From CAVZCK01 sp963798805 (GTDB lineage Bacteria; Pseudomonadota; Alphaproteobacteria; Rhizobiales; Rhodomicrobiaceae), in assembly GCA_963798805.1 (NCBI GenBank), contig CAWCVC010000009.1, forward strand, positions 124,001 through 188,000: a DNA stretch of 64,000 nucleotides, given 5' to 3'. The notes under the pieces were generated by a model. That model was not told the origin of the DNA, did not search any database, and saw nothing but the letters and a program-made list of their open reading frames with translations. This document shows positions 1 to 7,822 of this stretch, in pieces (the first letter of the stretch is position 1; each line of letters starts with the position of its first letter). The translations under genes were made by a program, and so were the position numbers.

Positions 1-665
1 TGCGGCGCCCCGAGCGCCTTCGCTTTTCCGGCATGCAGGACCAGAACACGATCGGCATAACGCGCGGCCAGCAACAGATCGTGGCTGACGGCGATGACAA
101 GCCGTCCCTCTCTTGCCTGGGCTGAAAGAATATTCATGACGCCGAGCTGATGGGCAGGGTCCAGCGAGGCAACCGGCTCGTCGGCGAGGAGGAGCGGCGC
201 GCCGACCGCAAGCGCTCTCGCTACCATGATCCGCGCACGCTCGCCGCCCGAAAGCTCGGTGATGGGACGATCGGCGAAGGTCTGCGCGCCAACCGCTTCC
301 AGGGCGACCTCGATAGCATCCCGATCTGCGGGGCCGAGCCGGGCGATGCTCGAAGCGAAGGGTGCGCGCCCGATCGTCACGACTTCGCGCGCCGTAATCG
401 GCCAATGAGCGATGTGACCCTGCGGCAGATATGCCAGAGTTTTCGCCCTCGCCGCCGCCCGCATTGCGTTGAGCGGCTCGCCTTCCCAGGCGATTTGTCC
501 GGAAAGCGGCGAGAGGCAGGCGATTGCCTTCAGCAGCGTGGTCTTGCCCGCTCCATTCGGCCCCACGACAGCCAGAAATTCGCCGCGGCGCGCCTCGAAC
601 GATAGGTCGCGCAATATCTCGCGTTCTCCTAAGGCCACGCTCAGCCGGTCGACGGTCAAGGTCAT
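1..665 (-). CDS. ABC transporter ATP-binding protein, FecE/BtuD/FhuC type (3' end outside window)
   Basis: Cytoplasmic ATPase of an iron-siderophore, heme or cobalamin importer. Reading leftward from the ATG at 665, Walker A (GPNGAGKT, residues 35-42), Q-loop (YLPQG), signature LSGGE, Walker B (LLLADEP) with the D-loop SLDP, and the H-loop (VSHDL) are all present. The protein runs off the window edge after about 221 residues, so only the C-terminal few dozen residues are missing. Its ATG overlaps the stop of the upstream permease gene (ATGA), so the two are translationally coupled. The substrate cannot be read from the sequence: no binding-protein or TonB receptor gene is in view. Confidence 0.9.
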   Translation of the reverse strand, partial: MTLTVDRLSVALGEREILRDLSFEARRGEFLAVVGPNGAGKTTLLKAIACLSPLSGQIAWEGEPLNAMRAAARAKTLAYLPQGHIAHWPITAREVVTIGRAPFASSIARLGPADRDAIEVALEAVGAQTFADRPITELSGGERARIMVARALAVGAPLLLADEPVASLDPAHQLGVMNILSAQAREGRLVIAVSHDLLLAARYADRVLVLHAGKAKALGAP

Positions 666-1675
666 AAGCCGCCGCCCGTATTTTGCAAAAGATCGCGCCC
701 GCGCTGTTGCAGAACCAGCCAGATGAAGAACGGCACGCCGATCAGCGCAGTCAGCACGCCGATCCGGATCTCGCCCGTCGAAGGGATGAGCCGCGAGGCG
801 CAATCCGCCGCAAGCAGCAGGGCGCTTCCCGCCAGCATGGCTGGAATGTGAACGCGCGCGGGATCATAACCGACGAAGGGCCGGACGAGATGCGGCGTGA
901 TCAACCCAACGAAACCGATGACGCCGGAAACCGCGACAGCGGCGCCCACCCCCATGGCAACGCCTGCCACCGTGATCAAACGAAGCCGTCCGAGATCGAC
1001 GCCGCTCGTCCTGGCGACATCCTCACCGAGCGTCAGGATGCGTAAATTGCTCCGCGCGCCAAGCAGCAATACCCAGGAAAGCGCCATCAGCGGCGCAGCC
1101 ATGGCGACGTGCTGAAAACTGCGGTCTTCGAGCGAGCCGAGCAGCCAGAACGCGATTTCGAGGGCAGCGAAAGGGTTCGGCGCAAGGTTGAGCGCGAGTG
1201 AGACCGCGGCCCCGGCGAGGCTCGACAGCGCCAGACCCGCGAGCAGAAGGGTCACCATGCTTGCGGCCGGACCGGCCAAAGCAATGAGGCCGCCGACCGA
1301 AAGCATCGCCGTCAGCATGGCCGCGAAAGGCAGAGAATAGGACAGGCTGTCTGAGAGCCCCGTGCCGATCGCGACGACGGCGCCGAAAGCTGCTGCGCTC
1401 GGCGCACCGAAGACCGACGGAGCGGCGAGCGGATTTCTCACCAGCCCTTGCAAAGCGGCGCCGCCGAGGGCGAGCGTGGCCCCGATCAAAATGGCCAGAA
1501 TGGCGCGCGGCAGCCGCAACTGCTGGACGATAAGAACATCCACCGGATCGCCGAAACCTGCCAGCGCCCGCGATACAGCAGCTGGCGAAAGCGAGACGGG
1601 CCCGAGCTGCAGCGAGACGACAAAGAGCACGGCTGTCAGGATCGCCAGCGATATTGTGAGGCGCTGCGTTCTCAT
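662..1675 (-). CDS. FecCD-family ABC transporter permease
   Basis: Inner-membrane permease of a BtuC/FhuB/FecCD-type importer, partner of the ATPase immediately downstream. The protein is almost entirely hydrophobic helices and has family landmarks: LRLPRAILAILIGATLALGG near the N-terminus, GLVRNPLAAPSVFG (the conserved RNPLAxPxxxG segment), and GVIGFVGLITPHLVRP toward the C-terminus. The start at 1675 gives 337 residues, close to the family norm. An in-frame ATG at 1747 would add a 24-residue hydrophilic leader; neither start has a strong Shine-Dalgarno. The upstream binding-protein gene expected in such operons is absent; the next 300 bp hold no gene and then the island begins. Confidence 0.9.
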   Translation of the reverse strand: MRTQRLTISLAILTAVLFVVSLQLGPVSLSPAAVSRALAGFGDPVDVLIVQQLRLPRAILAILIGATLALGGAALQGLVRNPLAAPSVFGAPSAAAFGAVVAIGTGLSDSLSYSLPFAAMLTAMLSVGGLIALAGPAASMVTLLLAGLALSSLAGAAVSLALNLAPNPFAALEIAFWLLGSLEDRSFQHVAMAAPLMALSWVLLLGARSNLRILTLGEDVARTSGVDLGRLRLITVAGVAMGVGAAVAVSGVIGFVGLITPHLVRPFVGYDPARVHIPAMLAGSALLLAADCASRLIPSTGEIRIGVLTALIGVPFFIWLVLQQRGRDLLQNTGGGL

Positions 1676-1982
1676 CAGCTGGGCGGCAACTCCGTATGGC
1701 CCCGCGCCGGCAGGTCTTGCGGGCGCGACATGCGCATGTCTCATCATTCGGCGGTGATAGTAGGCGCCGTGTGACTTGGCAACGGCCGGTGATGATGATC
1801 CGGCTGATGTTAAGGAGCCCCATGCCCGTCGACAGATGTCACCTGCTGCGGATAACCCAGTGTCGCACGGGGCGGCCCAGAACCGCTCGACGGGTTAGCC
1901 GAACCTGCAAACGGCCCCCATTATTCATGAATTCACACGCCGCCCTCTGCCGACTTCGAACCATCTAATATCTAATATCTGG
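1676..1982. other. intergenic, no gene recognised
   Basis: Upstream of the permease on the minus strand. Short reading frames here have no recognisable product. I looked for a cobalamin riboswitch because of the transporter family and found no convincing B12 box. At 1963-1980 a 7-bp unit (ATCTAAT) is repeated in tandem just outside the island end. Confidence 0.4.
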
Positions 1983-2038
1983 AGAATTTTCTGGTGCCGC
2001 AGGAGAGGATTGAACTCTCGGCCTCACCCTCACCAAGG
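1983..2038 (-). repeat. left att-like direct repeat carrying a tRNA-Thr 3' half
   Basis: Fifty-six bp repeated at 7759-7814 with two mismatches. On the minus strand it reads as the 3' part of a tRNA: anticodon-loop sequence around CTTGGT (Thr GGT), the T-arm with GTTCAATCC, an acceptor end and encoded CCA (1992-1994). The 5' half of the tRNA is missing. A tRNA 3'-end duplication beside an integrase gene is the usual footprint of tyrosine-recombinase integration. Similarity continues weakly outward: TCTTTGATTTTG occurs at 2059-2070 and at 7843-7854. Confidence 0.8.
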
Positions 2039-2129
2039 ACGCTGTATTCGTTATTAACTCTTTGATTTTGCTGGCAACCCCAAACCGATGCCCAAGCTCA
2101 TTGGGGAAATCCCCATCAGACTTGGCTGC

Positions 2130-3260
2130 TCACGCCTTTTTGAATTTCACAATTTTAGCTGGCTTTTGAGCTGGGCGCCATCCGGCCGCGATCTCATTCA
2201 CCTCCTCATTCACTTCCGATTTTTCAAGATGGCCGTAGCGCACCATCGGCATCTTTGGTGACTTCCATCTTCCCGCGCTCATTAGGAACTTCACCGATTT
2301 GCCGCCTTCCAAAAGACCCGTTGCGAAGCTGTGCCGTCCAATCGCGTGAGTGCCATAGGCTCGGACCTCTGCCTTCTCGCATGCCGCTCGGATCGCCCTT
2401 CCGACCTTGTTGCGATCGCCCGTTCCGAATAGCCATTTCGATACGACCGGCCGCTTGCACTTTTTGACACGCCCGGCATTGATCTTCGCTTGGTGAGCGC
2501 GCATCTCCTTGATCGCCTCGATCACAGGCTTCGACAGCGGCAGGCAAACCGGCTCACCCGTTTTTGTGTCGGGTATCGAGAGTCGCCAGAGACGCGCATC
2601 GAGATCCTCCACCTCCCGCTCTATAGCTTCGGAAATCCGCAGGCCGTGCAGCCGAATGAGAAGGACGCAAGCCCGCTTCGCAGGAGATAGGAGCGGAAGC
2701 ACCTTGGCGGACCACTGATCGTCTGGCAGGTCCAGCTTCGGCGGTTTGTCATGGCCTTTTGGACGCTGGAGAGCTGGTGGAGGGCACATTCGAACTCTTG
2801 CCGCGTAGTTGAGGACGGCCAGAAGCGGCGTGAAGACCTGCCGATTGACAGTCGAAGCAGCGCAGCCAGGGTAAAGCCGGTCGACCACATCCTGCGCGAC
2901 CTCCTGTGAGATCTCGATCAACAGCTTGCTTCCGATCAGCTCGATAATCGGCGCCAGATACCGCCGAGAATGGCCGGCCTTTATGTAGAGAAGGGCGGCA
3001 TCCGCGAGGGTATGCTCGCTTACTTCCTGGACTGAACTGCCTGCTCGCTCGTGGTAATCAGCCTCAAGCTTTCGCGCCGCTTCGTGGGCTCCGGCAAGCG
3101 TGCCAGCTTTAGTGCTTCGCTCAACGTTTCGCCAGACGACGCTGCCGTCAACTTCCTTGATCGGAACCTTGGCCCGCCAGAAGTAGACCGTCCGCCCGTC
3201 CTTTGTGATGTGTTTCGGTATGAGGCCATTCCTCGCCCCTAAGCAGATACTCGATTGCAT
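2130..3260 (-). CDS. tyrosine recombinase / integrase
   Basis: Site-specific recombinase expected to catalyse integration and excision at the flanking tRNA-Thr repeats. The C-terminal catalytic domain shows the family residues: the first Arg in LHGLRISEA, HxxR in THAIGRHSF, the Trp in AGRWKS (His/Trp position) and the nucleophilic Tyr in MVRYGHLEKSE. The N-terminal 150 residues form the usual SAM-like core-binding region, and the tail is basic (KPAKIVKFKKA). I chose the ATG at 3260 (376 residues); a longer in-frame start at 3305 exists. The first ~110 bp overlap the excisionase-like gene in another frame. It lies 91 bp from the left att repeat, the typical position. Confidence 0.9.
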   Translation of the reverse strand: MQSSICLGARNGLIPKHITKDGRTVYFWRAKVPIKEVDGSVVWRNVERSTKAGTLAGAHEAARKLEADYHERAGSSVQEVSEHTLADAALLYIKAGHSRRYLAPIIELIGSKLLIEISQEVAQDVVDRLYPGCAASTVNRQVFTPLLAVLNYAARVRMCPPPALQRPKGHDKPPKLDLPDDQWSAKVLPLLSPAKRACVLLIRLHGLRISEAIEREVEDLDARLWRLSIPDTKTGEPVCLPLSKPVIEAIKEMRAHQAKINAGRVKKCKRPVVSKWLFGTGDRNKVGRAIRAACEKAEVRAYGTHAIGRHSFATGLLEGGKSVKFLMSAGRWKSPKMPMVRYGHLEKSEVNEEVNEIAAGWRPAQKPAKIVKFKKA

Positions 3261-3405
3261 CAGCGAAAATGTAAAAGACCCGGCCAATGCGCCGGCCGCA
3301 CCCAAGCCGCCGCGCCTCTCGCGACAACCACTTCGTCGATGGGCGCGGATTACCAGGGAACAAAGCTTGTGCTTCTTCCAAAGTTAAGAGGTTATGTTTT
3401 TCCAT
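3148..3405 (-). CDS. excisionase-like / MerR-fold DNA-binding protein
   Basis: An 85-residue protein beginning MEKHNLLTLEEAQALFPGN with a good ribosome site (GAGGAAG about 10 nt before the ATG at 3405). The N-terminal half looks like a winged helix: a helix, then WLSREARRLGCGRRIGR and a beta-wing RVFYIFADAIEYLL, as in AlpA/Xis-type proteins that bind att or element promoters. It sits directly upstream of the integrase, with overlapping reading frames, which is the standard xis-int arrangement. The role is inferred from size, fold pattern and position; sequence identity to a named excisionase is not claimed. Confidence 0.65.
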   Translation of the reverse strand: MEKHNLLTLEEAQALFPGNPRPSTKWLSREARRLGCGRRIGRVFYIFADAIEYLLRGEEWPHTETHHKGRADGLLLAGQGSDQGS

Positions 3406-3699
3406 ACGCGATACTTCCTCGATCCGGCGTAACCGAATGTCACGAGTTTCATAGTGACGATAACGTGCGGTCGACGCCAGCCCAATTGACCTCTCGATTT
3501 ACCCCCCGATTTGCCCTCCAATGCGCCGCCATAATTTCCAACGCAGCGATGAAAACTACGATTTTGTGCAATATTCTAGATTAAAGTCTCCAAATTTTCT
3601 TTTCATTGTTTTCTATCTATTTTATTCGAGCTTGGTTATGTCTTCGTTGTGCTGGTATTCTATCGAGCCTTTCAACAGGCTCCAGGGCTTCAGCCGGCC

Positions 3700-4485
3700 A
3701 TGCCAAGCAACGAGCAACAGCTTCTGGTGATTGGCGAGCGGATTCGTCATCTCCGATGCCGGAGGGCTTGGAGCCAGGACGAACTCGCCGAGCGAGCGGC
3801 AATTCAGCTGAGCACGTTGAGAGATACCGAAAGGGGGCGACGAAGGACCTCCTTTGCGACCCTTCGAAAGCTCGCTCGCGCGCTTGGGCTTCCGCCAGAA
3901 GAGCTTACTTCGTGGGCCGTTCCAAATGAATGCTCCGATCCGAAGAGCGATAACAGTTACCTCCTGCCTGCCGACGATTGCGAAGCGCCGCATCGACTTG
4001 CCCTCGCTGCGAATGAAACAGACGCCAATCATGCAAATGCTCTTGCTGCACTTCTGGTTGATAGCTCGGCTATTAATCCCGGCATGGTCGCGCGGGCTTT
4101 ACATGAATGGTTGGTCACCCCTCCGCCTCAGAAAGTCGAATTAAGGTCGGGGCGCCAGATTGGTGAAGGCCTGGTTGCAAAAATTGAAAGGCGCGTTGTC
4201 CAGCTGCGTCTCTTGGACGATTTTGCTGGCGGCCGGGATCTGCTTACCATCGTAGAATGCGAGATGGCTCTTACGAGCCAACTGATTCGCGATGCAGCCT
4301 ACACCGAAGTGTTGGGCCGCAGACTGCTGATCGCGATTGGCGAGCTTTGTCAGCTTGCAAGCTGGGTTGCGCCGGATGCGGGAGCCGATGCAAAGGCGAC
4401 CCAGTACCATCTAGGAGGGCCGGCAGGGAGGCGTTTTGCCGTGGTAAGGAAACTTCGTATCGGCGAACCCCGCCACGACCTCTAG
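3700..4485 (+). CDS. XRE-family regulator with actinobacterial-type C-terminal region, probably truncated
   Basis: Cytoplasmic DNA-binding regulator of 261 residues from the ATG at 3700 (in-frame ATG also at 3649). Residues about 12-65 are a classical XRE helix-turn-helix (IGERIRHLRCRRAWSQDELAE ... TLRKLARALGLPPEEL, given here as landmarks). The C-terminal part around KIERRVVQLRLLDDFAGG and YTEVLGRRLLIAIGELCQL resembles, from memory, the post-HTH helical/TPR region of Streptomyces-type XRE regulators. In those proteins a long repeat region follows; here the match stops after ADAKATQYHLGG and the reading ends 20 residues later in Arg-rich sequence, suggesting a frameshift or deletion. The next gene starts 10 bp downstream, so the two are probably cotranscribed. 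Confidence 0.7.
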   Translation: MPSNEQQLLVIGERIRHLRCRRAWSQDELAERAAIQLSTLRDTERGRRRTSFATLRKLARALGLPPEELTSWAVPNECSDPKSDNSYLLPADDCEAPHRLALAANETDANHANALAALLVDSSAINPGMVARALHEWLVTPPPQKVELRSGRQIGEGLVAKIERRVVQLRLLDDFAGGRDLLTIVECEMALTSQLIRDAAYTEVLGRRLLIAIGELCQLASWVAPDAGADAKATQYHLGGPAGRRFAVVRKLRIGEPRHDL

Positions 4486-4495
4486 GAGCGATCGC

Positions 4496-4975
4496 GTGTC
4501 AACAGTTTGGCCATTGATATGCGGATTCGCGGTGACCGTGCTGCTTGGATTCGGCGTACCTCCGTTGTTGGACGCTGCCGTTAAATCGACGCCGTTGTTG
4601 CCGCCCGGCGAGGCAAGCGAAAAGCGGAAGGCACAATGGCAGGAGCTGGTGAAGGGCACCGAGGGCGGTGTCACTCTCGGCTGGCTGGAGCGGTTCATAT
4701 TTTTCGCCGCATTCGTCACGAAAGCGGAAATCGCGGTGGCGGCGTGGCTGGCTTTCAAGGTCGCTTCCAAATGGAACGCCTGGACCAACGTGATCGCCGT
4801 GCCGGACAAGATTGCCGATCTTGATGATCTCGACTTCCTGATCGCCCGCCGCCGTTGGGGCTCCCATGTATTGATGACGTTCTTGATCGGCACCGCATAC
4901 AACATCATTGCCGGCATGCTCGGGGCAGCGGTCGTGCTTCATTGGTCGGAAATCATCACCGCCCTCAGCCTATGA
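4496..4975 (+). CDS. small membrane protein of unknown function
   Basis: A 159-residue protein with a GTG start preceded by TAGGAG at 4482-4487. It has a hydrophobic N-terminal segment (residues 5-27), a second around residues 66-90 (FIFFAAFVTKAEIAVAAWLA) and a C-terminal one (MTFLIGTAYNIIAGMLGAAV), separated by a charged loop with EKRKAQWQEL. No recognised family motif. It follows the XRE regulator by 10 bp and would be co-expressed with it. Island cargo of unknown job. Confidence 0.7.
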   Translation: MSTVWPLICGFAVTVLLGFGVPPLLDAAVKSTPLLPPGEASEKRKAQWQELVKGTEGGVTLGWLERFIFFAAFVTKAEIAVAAWLAFKVASKWNAWTNVIAVPDKIADLDDLDFLIARRRWGSHVLMTFLIGTAYNIIAGMLGAAVVLHWSEIITALSL

Positions 4976-5212
4976 GAGCGCCGAAGCAGTCTCAGCTGGC
5001 CGACTCAACGCATCCGATGTCCGCCGAATTGATGGCGACCCGGTCGGCGACGGCGCGAGCTGGCGAACTCCCGTAAAGCTGGATTATCACGATAAATTAC
5101 GACAATAACCGCACCGCAAACTCGGGCTGTCCGCAAAGGGCTCCTGACCCCGATCGGATTAGCCAAGAGCCCAGCGATATAATTTTTACGGCGACGGCAA
5201 ACTCGGTCGTGC

Positions 5213-5788
5213 CTAGTGAATCGGCGGCGGTCTATCGGAGACCCCCGATGTACAACAATCGCTCGCGTGCGCTGCCGGAAGATCGTTTTTCAGCCAGCAC
5301 CTCGCATTGGGGCCTTGAATACCGGGCCGGACATATGTCCAACCGATGCATACGGAATTATTTCGGCAGGCGGTCCGGCAAAGATCGGGATTGGCGGCCG
5401 CCAAATCGAAGTTTGTAAAGTCACTTCCCGGCCGATCGGTATTTGGCTCGAACGGTTTTGGATCGACCCCCGAGACGCAACAATTGCTCGGACGAGGTGC
5501 TGGAATAACCGCTTTGAGCCAGCATCTTGCCTTTGGACCTTGAACACCGGGCTGCACAAAAGTCCAGGCAAGGCATCTCGGATTGTGTCGGCACTGTTCG
5601 ACGCAGTTGGCTTCCGCGGTCAAAAACGGGGGTGCCGGATCGACATCGAAATTGGTGAAATCGCCTCCAGGTCTGTCCGTGTTCGGTTCGCGCACTTGAT
5701 CCCGGAACGAAGCAGCATTGCTGCTTGGCAGACTTCCGGCGGCGATGCATGCAGCTGCACAGATAGTCAGGAAAAATCGAGTAATCAT
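5213..5788 (-). CDS. secreted protein with two tandem PAN/Apple domains
   Basis: A 191-residue exported protein. Residues 1-26 form a Sec signal peptide (MITRFFLTICAAACIAAG, then SNA-A cleavage). Two PAN/Apple-like units follow, each opening with EPNTDRPG, then DFTNFD, and ending in a CC-SGV motif, each with six cysteines spaced C-x3-C-x5-C ... C ... CC. WTFVQPGVQGP and WTYVRPGIQGP are the matching central segments, so the second unit is a recent internal duplication. PAN domains bind proteins or carbohydrates outside the cytoplasm; no enzyme domain is attached. The start has a clear ribosome site (GAGGAA just upstream). Transcribed convergently with the upstream membrane-protein gene. Confidence 0.8.
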   Translation of the reverse strand: MITRFFLTICAAACIAAGSLPSSNAASFRDQVREPNTDRPGGDFTNFDVDPAPPFLTAEANCVEQCRHNPRCLAWTFVQPGVQGPKARCWLKAVIPAPRPSNCCVSGVDPKPFEPNTDRPGSDFTNFDLAAANPDLCRTACRNNSVCIGWTYVRPGIQGPNARCWLKNDLPAAHASDCCTSGVSDRPPPIH

Positions 5789-6294
5789 TATTTCCTCGCC
5801 TTTGTGAATGAGGCGCTCCCTACGCGATCAGCAACCTGCGTTACAGCGTCCTCAACTGAAAATTTGCCTGTAATCGGCAAGGTTGACCTCGTCCATTCGG
5901 GGGAGGACGATAGGCGCGCAGTGTCCGCTAATACGAGGGAGCGAGGCGCATGGTCGCGTGTGGTTGCGAGCGCGCACGGGCTGCCGGTCTGCAGCGGGCA
6001 TGTCATCGTAGCCGCGGTCTTAACTGGCATTCCGACCTGGCCGGGCAATGGAGGCCAAAACATCATCATCGGCGTTTCGAAGGCTCATCCCTTGCTCGCG
6101 GAATCGCGTGAAGTTTCGACGCCGACTAATAAGGGCAGGAACTGAGAGCGCGGAAAGCCGGTCGGAAGCAAGAGTTGGCAGGCTCGTGCTGGCTCGCCTG
6201 GTTGTTCGCGGTGCTCAGAGACCGGCGGCATGACGGGCCACGGAAGCGGCAGTGATGCCGGGCCATCACCCTTAGCTCTGCGCTTGCCGGTCGA
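5789..6294. other. island intergenic region, no gene recognised
   Basis: About 500 bp between the PAN gene (minus) and the next membrane-protein gene (plus); it must hold both promoters. Short open frames (for example 5788-6069 minus) lack a ribosome site and family resemblance, so I do not call them. Confidence 0.4.
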
Positions 6295-7107
6295 TTGTTA
6301 GACACAAGCCGCCCTGAAGGCTGGACCTCGCCGCTTGTGGCTGCCGGCATCATCGTCACTTTGTGCGCAGCAATGACGCCGCCCTTTGCCGAACGCGCGG
6401 CTAAGAGCGGCCAGCCCGCGAAAGCCGTTATGCTCTGGGTCTTTTTCGCCCTGGCGCTCGGCTTTTCGCTCTCGTCGTCGATCAGCCGATCGAGCAGCTA
6501 CGCCACCGGCAAGATTGTCCATGTCGAGCAGGCGAACGAGAAGGCCGGGCTTGCTCAGGAAGCCTATGCGCCCGATCAAAAAGCCGCTGAGGCTGAATGC
6601 GCCACCGGTCGCGGGCCGCAATGCCATAAGCTAGAAGATAAGGTTGATGCCGATCGCAAGGCGCTCGCCACGGCCGCGCCGACTCAGTCCACCGATCCGG
6701 GCGCGGAGCGCATCGCCACGGTGCTCGGCGTCGATGAGAATGAGGTGCAGCTCTATCTGCCGCTGCTGCTGCCGCTCGGCCTCGAACTTGGCGGCTTCAT
6801 CTTCTTGGCGACCGGACTTGCGCCAGCTGCGCTGCGGCGTGACACCGAGCCGGAAATCGTCAACCTGGAGCCGGTCGAAATTTCAACGCCCGCCGTTGCA
6901 AACCCAAGCAGCGCAAGGGTTTTACGCGGTGGTAACATCTATTACATGGCGCGATTGCAACGGGATCACCCGGCGCTCGCAAAGCAGGTCGATGACGGTG
7001 CGATCTCATATTATCGGGCCTGCGTCCAGGCCGGCATTCGCAAAGCGCCGGCCAAGTCGAAGTGGACGAAGATTGATGCCCATCTAGAGCAGCCTGCCGA
7101 CGCGTGA
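6295..7107 (+). CDS. three-helix membrane protein with a C-terminal basic module
   Basis: 270 residues if the TTG at 6295 is used; the frame is closed by TGA at 6253 and has no ATG nearby, so the start is uncertain. Hydrophobic helices lie near residues 12-30, 44-62 and 148-172. A soluble loop with paired cysteines (AECATGRGPQCHKLED) separates helices two and three. The last ~50 residues carry YYMARLQRDHPALAKQV and AISYYRACVQAGIRK. The same motif ends the fragment at 24684-25137, so this is a family found twice in the window. Codon positions and the hydrophobic pattern support coding. It is the last gene of the island and is followed by a terminator. Confidence 0.7.
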   Translation: MLDTSRPEGWTSPLVAAGIIVTLCAAMTPPFAERAAKSGQPAKAVMLWVFFALALGFSLSSSISRSSSYATGKIVHVEQANEKAGLAQEAYAPDQKAAEAECATGRGPQCHKLEDKVDADRKALATAAPTQSTDPGAERIATVLGVDENEVQLYLPLLLPLGLELGGFIFLATGLAPAALRRDTEPEIVNLEPVEISTPAVANPSSARVLRGGNIYYMARLQRDHPALAKQVDDGAISYYRACVQAGIRKAPAKSKWTKIDAHLEQPADA

Positions 7108-7130
7108 GTTCAGCTATGATCGAGATGTGA

Positions 7131-7162
7131 GCCCCGTCTCGGAGAACCGGGCGGGGCTTTCG
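7131..7162 (+). terminator. rho-independent terminator
   Basis: Stem GCCCCG (7131-7136) pairs with CGGGGC (7152-7157) and is followed by TTT. It lies 24 bp after the stop of the membrane-protein gene. Confidence 0.65.
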
Positions 7163-7347
7163 TATTTCGCCAATTTCGGCCGGTCTCGATCTCGGCGGCG
7201 ACGGGCTTGATGCCCCGCCCCACGAGCTCCCGCGGCGGCAACGAAAATAAAGGCATGACCCACTGATACGCACTCACCGGTTCCGTCTTAATCTCCGGCT
7301 TAGAATTCCGTCCTGGATCGGAATGAGCTACTAAATCTTTGATTTTA

Positions 7348-7400
7348 TTGGTCGGGTCGGCGTGATTCGAATGCGCGACTCTCTGCTCGCAAAGCAGTGC
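7348..7400 (-). pseudogene. degenerate tRNA-Ala-like 3' fragment
   Basis: Read on the minus strand this resembles the anticodon arm to acceptor part of a tRNA-Ala(TGC): stem CTGC, loop TTTGCGA, stem GCAG, then a T-loop TTCGAAT. The T-stem has mismatches (C-A, A-C) and no 5' half is present, so it cannot be functional. It lies just right of a copy of TCTTTGATTTT (7336-7346), an 11-mer also found beside both tRNA-Thr repeats. Confidence 0.4.
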
Positions 7401-7758
7401 TTCAGGCTCGATCCTAATCTGCATCGCTTAGCGAATGTCGGCTCGCACCGTGAGCCGTGACAAGGCGGCGCTTTCAAGTAGGTGCAAATCCCACCCGGGC
7501 AATCGCTCCAGACGCAAACTGCTGCGACGCCACGCAGATCCCATCGAGAAACCCGGTGTTGTCTTGGAGTGATGCGGAGACGTGAGTTAAGCTCGGCCTA
7601 GTTCGGATGTGAACAAGAGGCGAATGTTAGCCTCTTGCCATCCCCATCTCATCCCCACGACACTCCCCTACATTCCCTGTCTGTTCACGGGACGTTATGC
7701 GCCCACGTCGACCATTCGTCTTGGCCAAACGCAATGCGTAAGTTGATGTTTTCCTTGC

Positions 7759-7822
7759 AGAATTTTCTGGTGCCGCAGGAGAGGATTGAACTCTCGGCTT
7801 CACCCTTACCAAGGGTGCGCTC
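7759..7822 (-). repeat. right att-like direct repeat carrying a tRNA-Thr 3' half
   Basis: Matches 1983-2038 (two mismatches over 56 bp) and continues eight bases further as tRNA, to GCGCTC of the anticodon stem/variable side. After 7822 the expected D-arm and acceptor 5' strand are absent, so no intact tRNA-Thr remains at this boundary. Confidence 0.8.

Larger units (their letters stand above)
1983..7822. mobile_element. small integrative island in a tRNA-Thr gene
   Basis: A 5.8-kb segment bounded by direct repeats containing a tRNA-Thr 3' fragment, with a tyrosine integrase and an excisionase-like gene next to the left end. Cargo: an XRE regulator, a small membrane protein, a secreted double-PAN protein and a three-helix membrane protein. 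No replication, conjugation or phage structural gene is recognisable, so it is either a minimal integrative element or a remnant. Unusually, neither end retains a complete tRNA, so the right boundary has been altered or belongs to a tandem array. Confidence 0.7.

Noticed and set aside
1676..1930. Possible cobalamin riboswitch upstream of the FecCD permease
   Set aside because: No B12 box (GCCACTG-like) or conserved core could be found on the minus strand.
5788..6069. 93-codon minus frame just upstream of the PAN gene
   Set aside because: No ribosome site, no domain, and it overlaps the PAN gene's own ribosome-binding region.
7430..7600. Second tRNA-like T-arm (GGTGCAAATCCCACC) near 7485
   Set aside because: No anticodon arm or acceptor stem could be paired with it.
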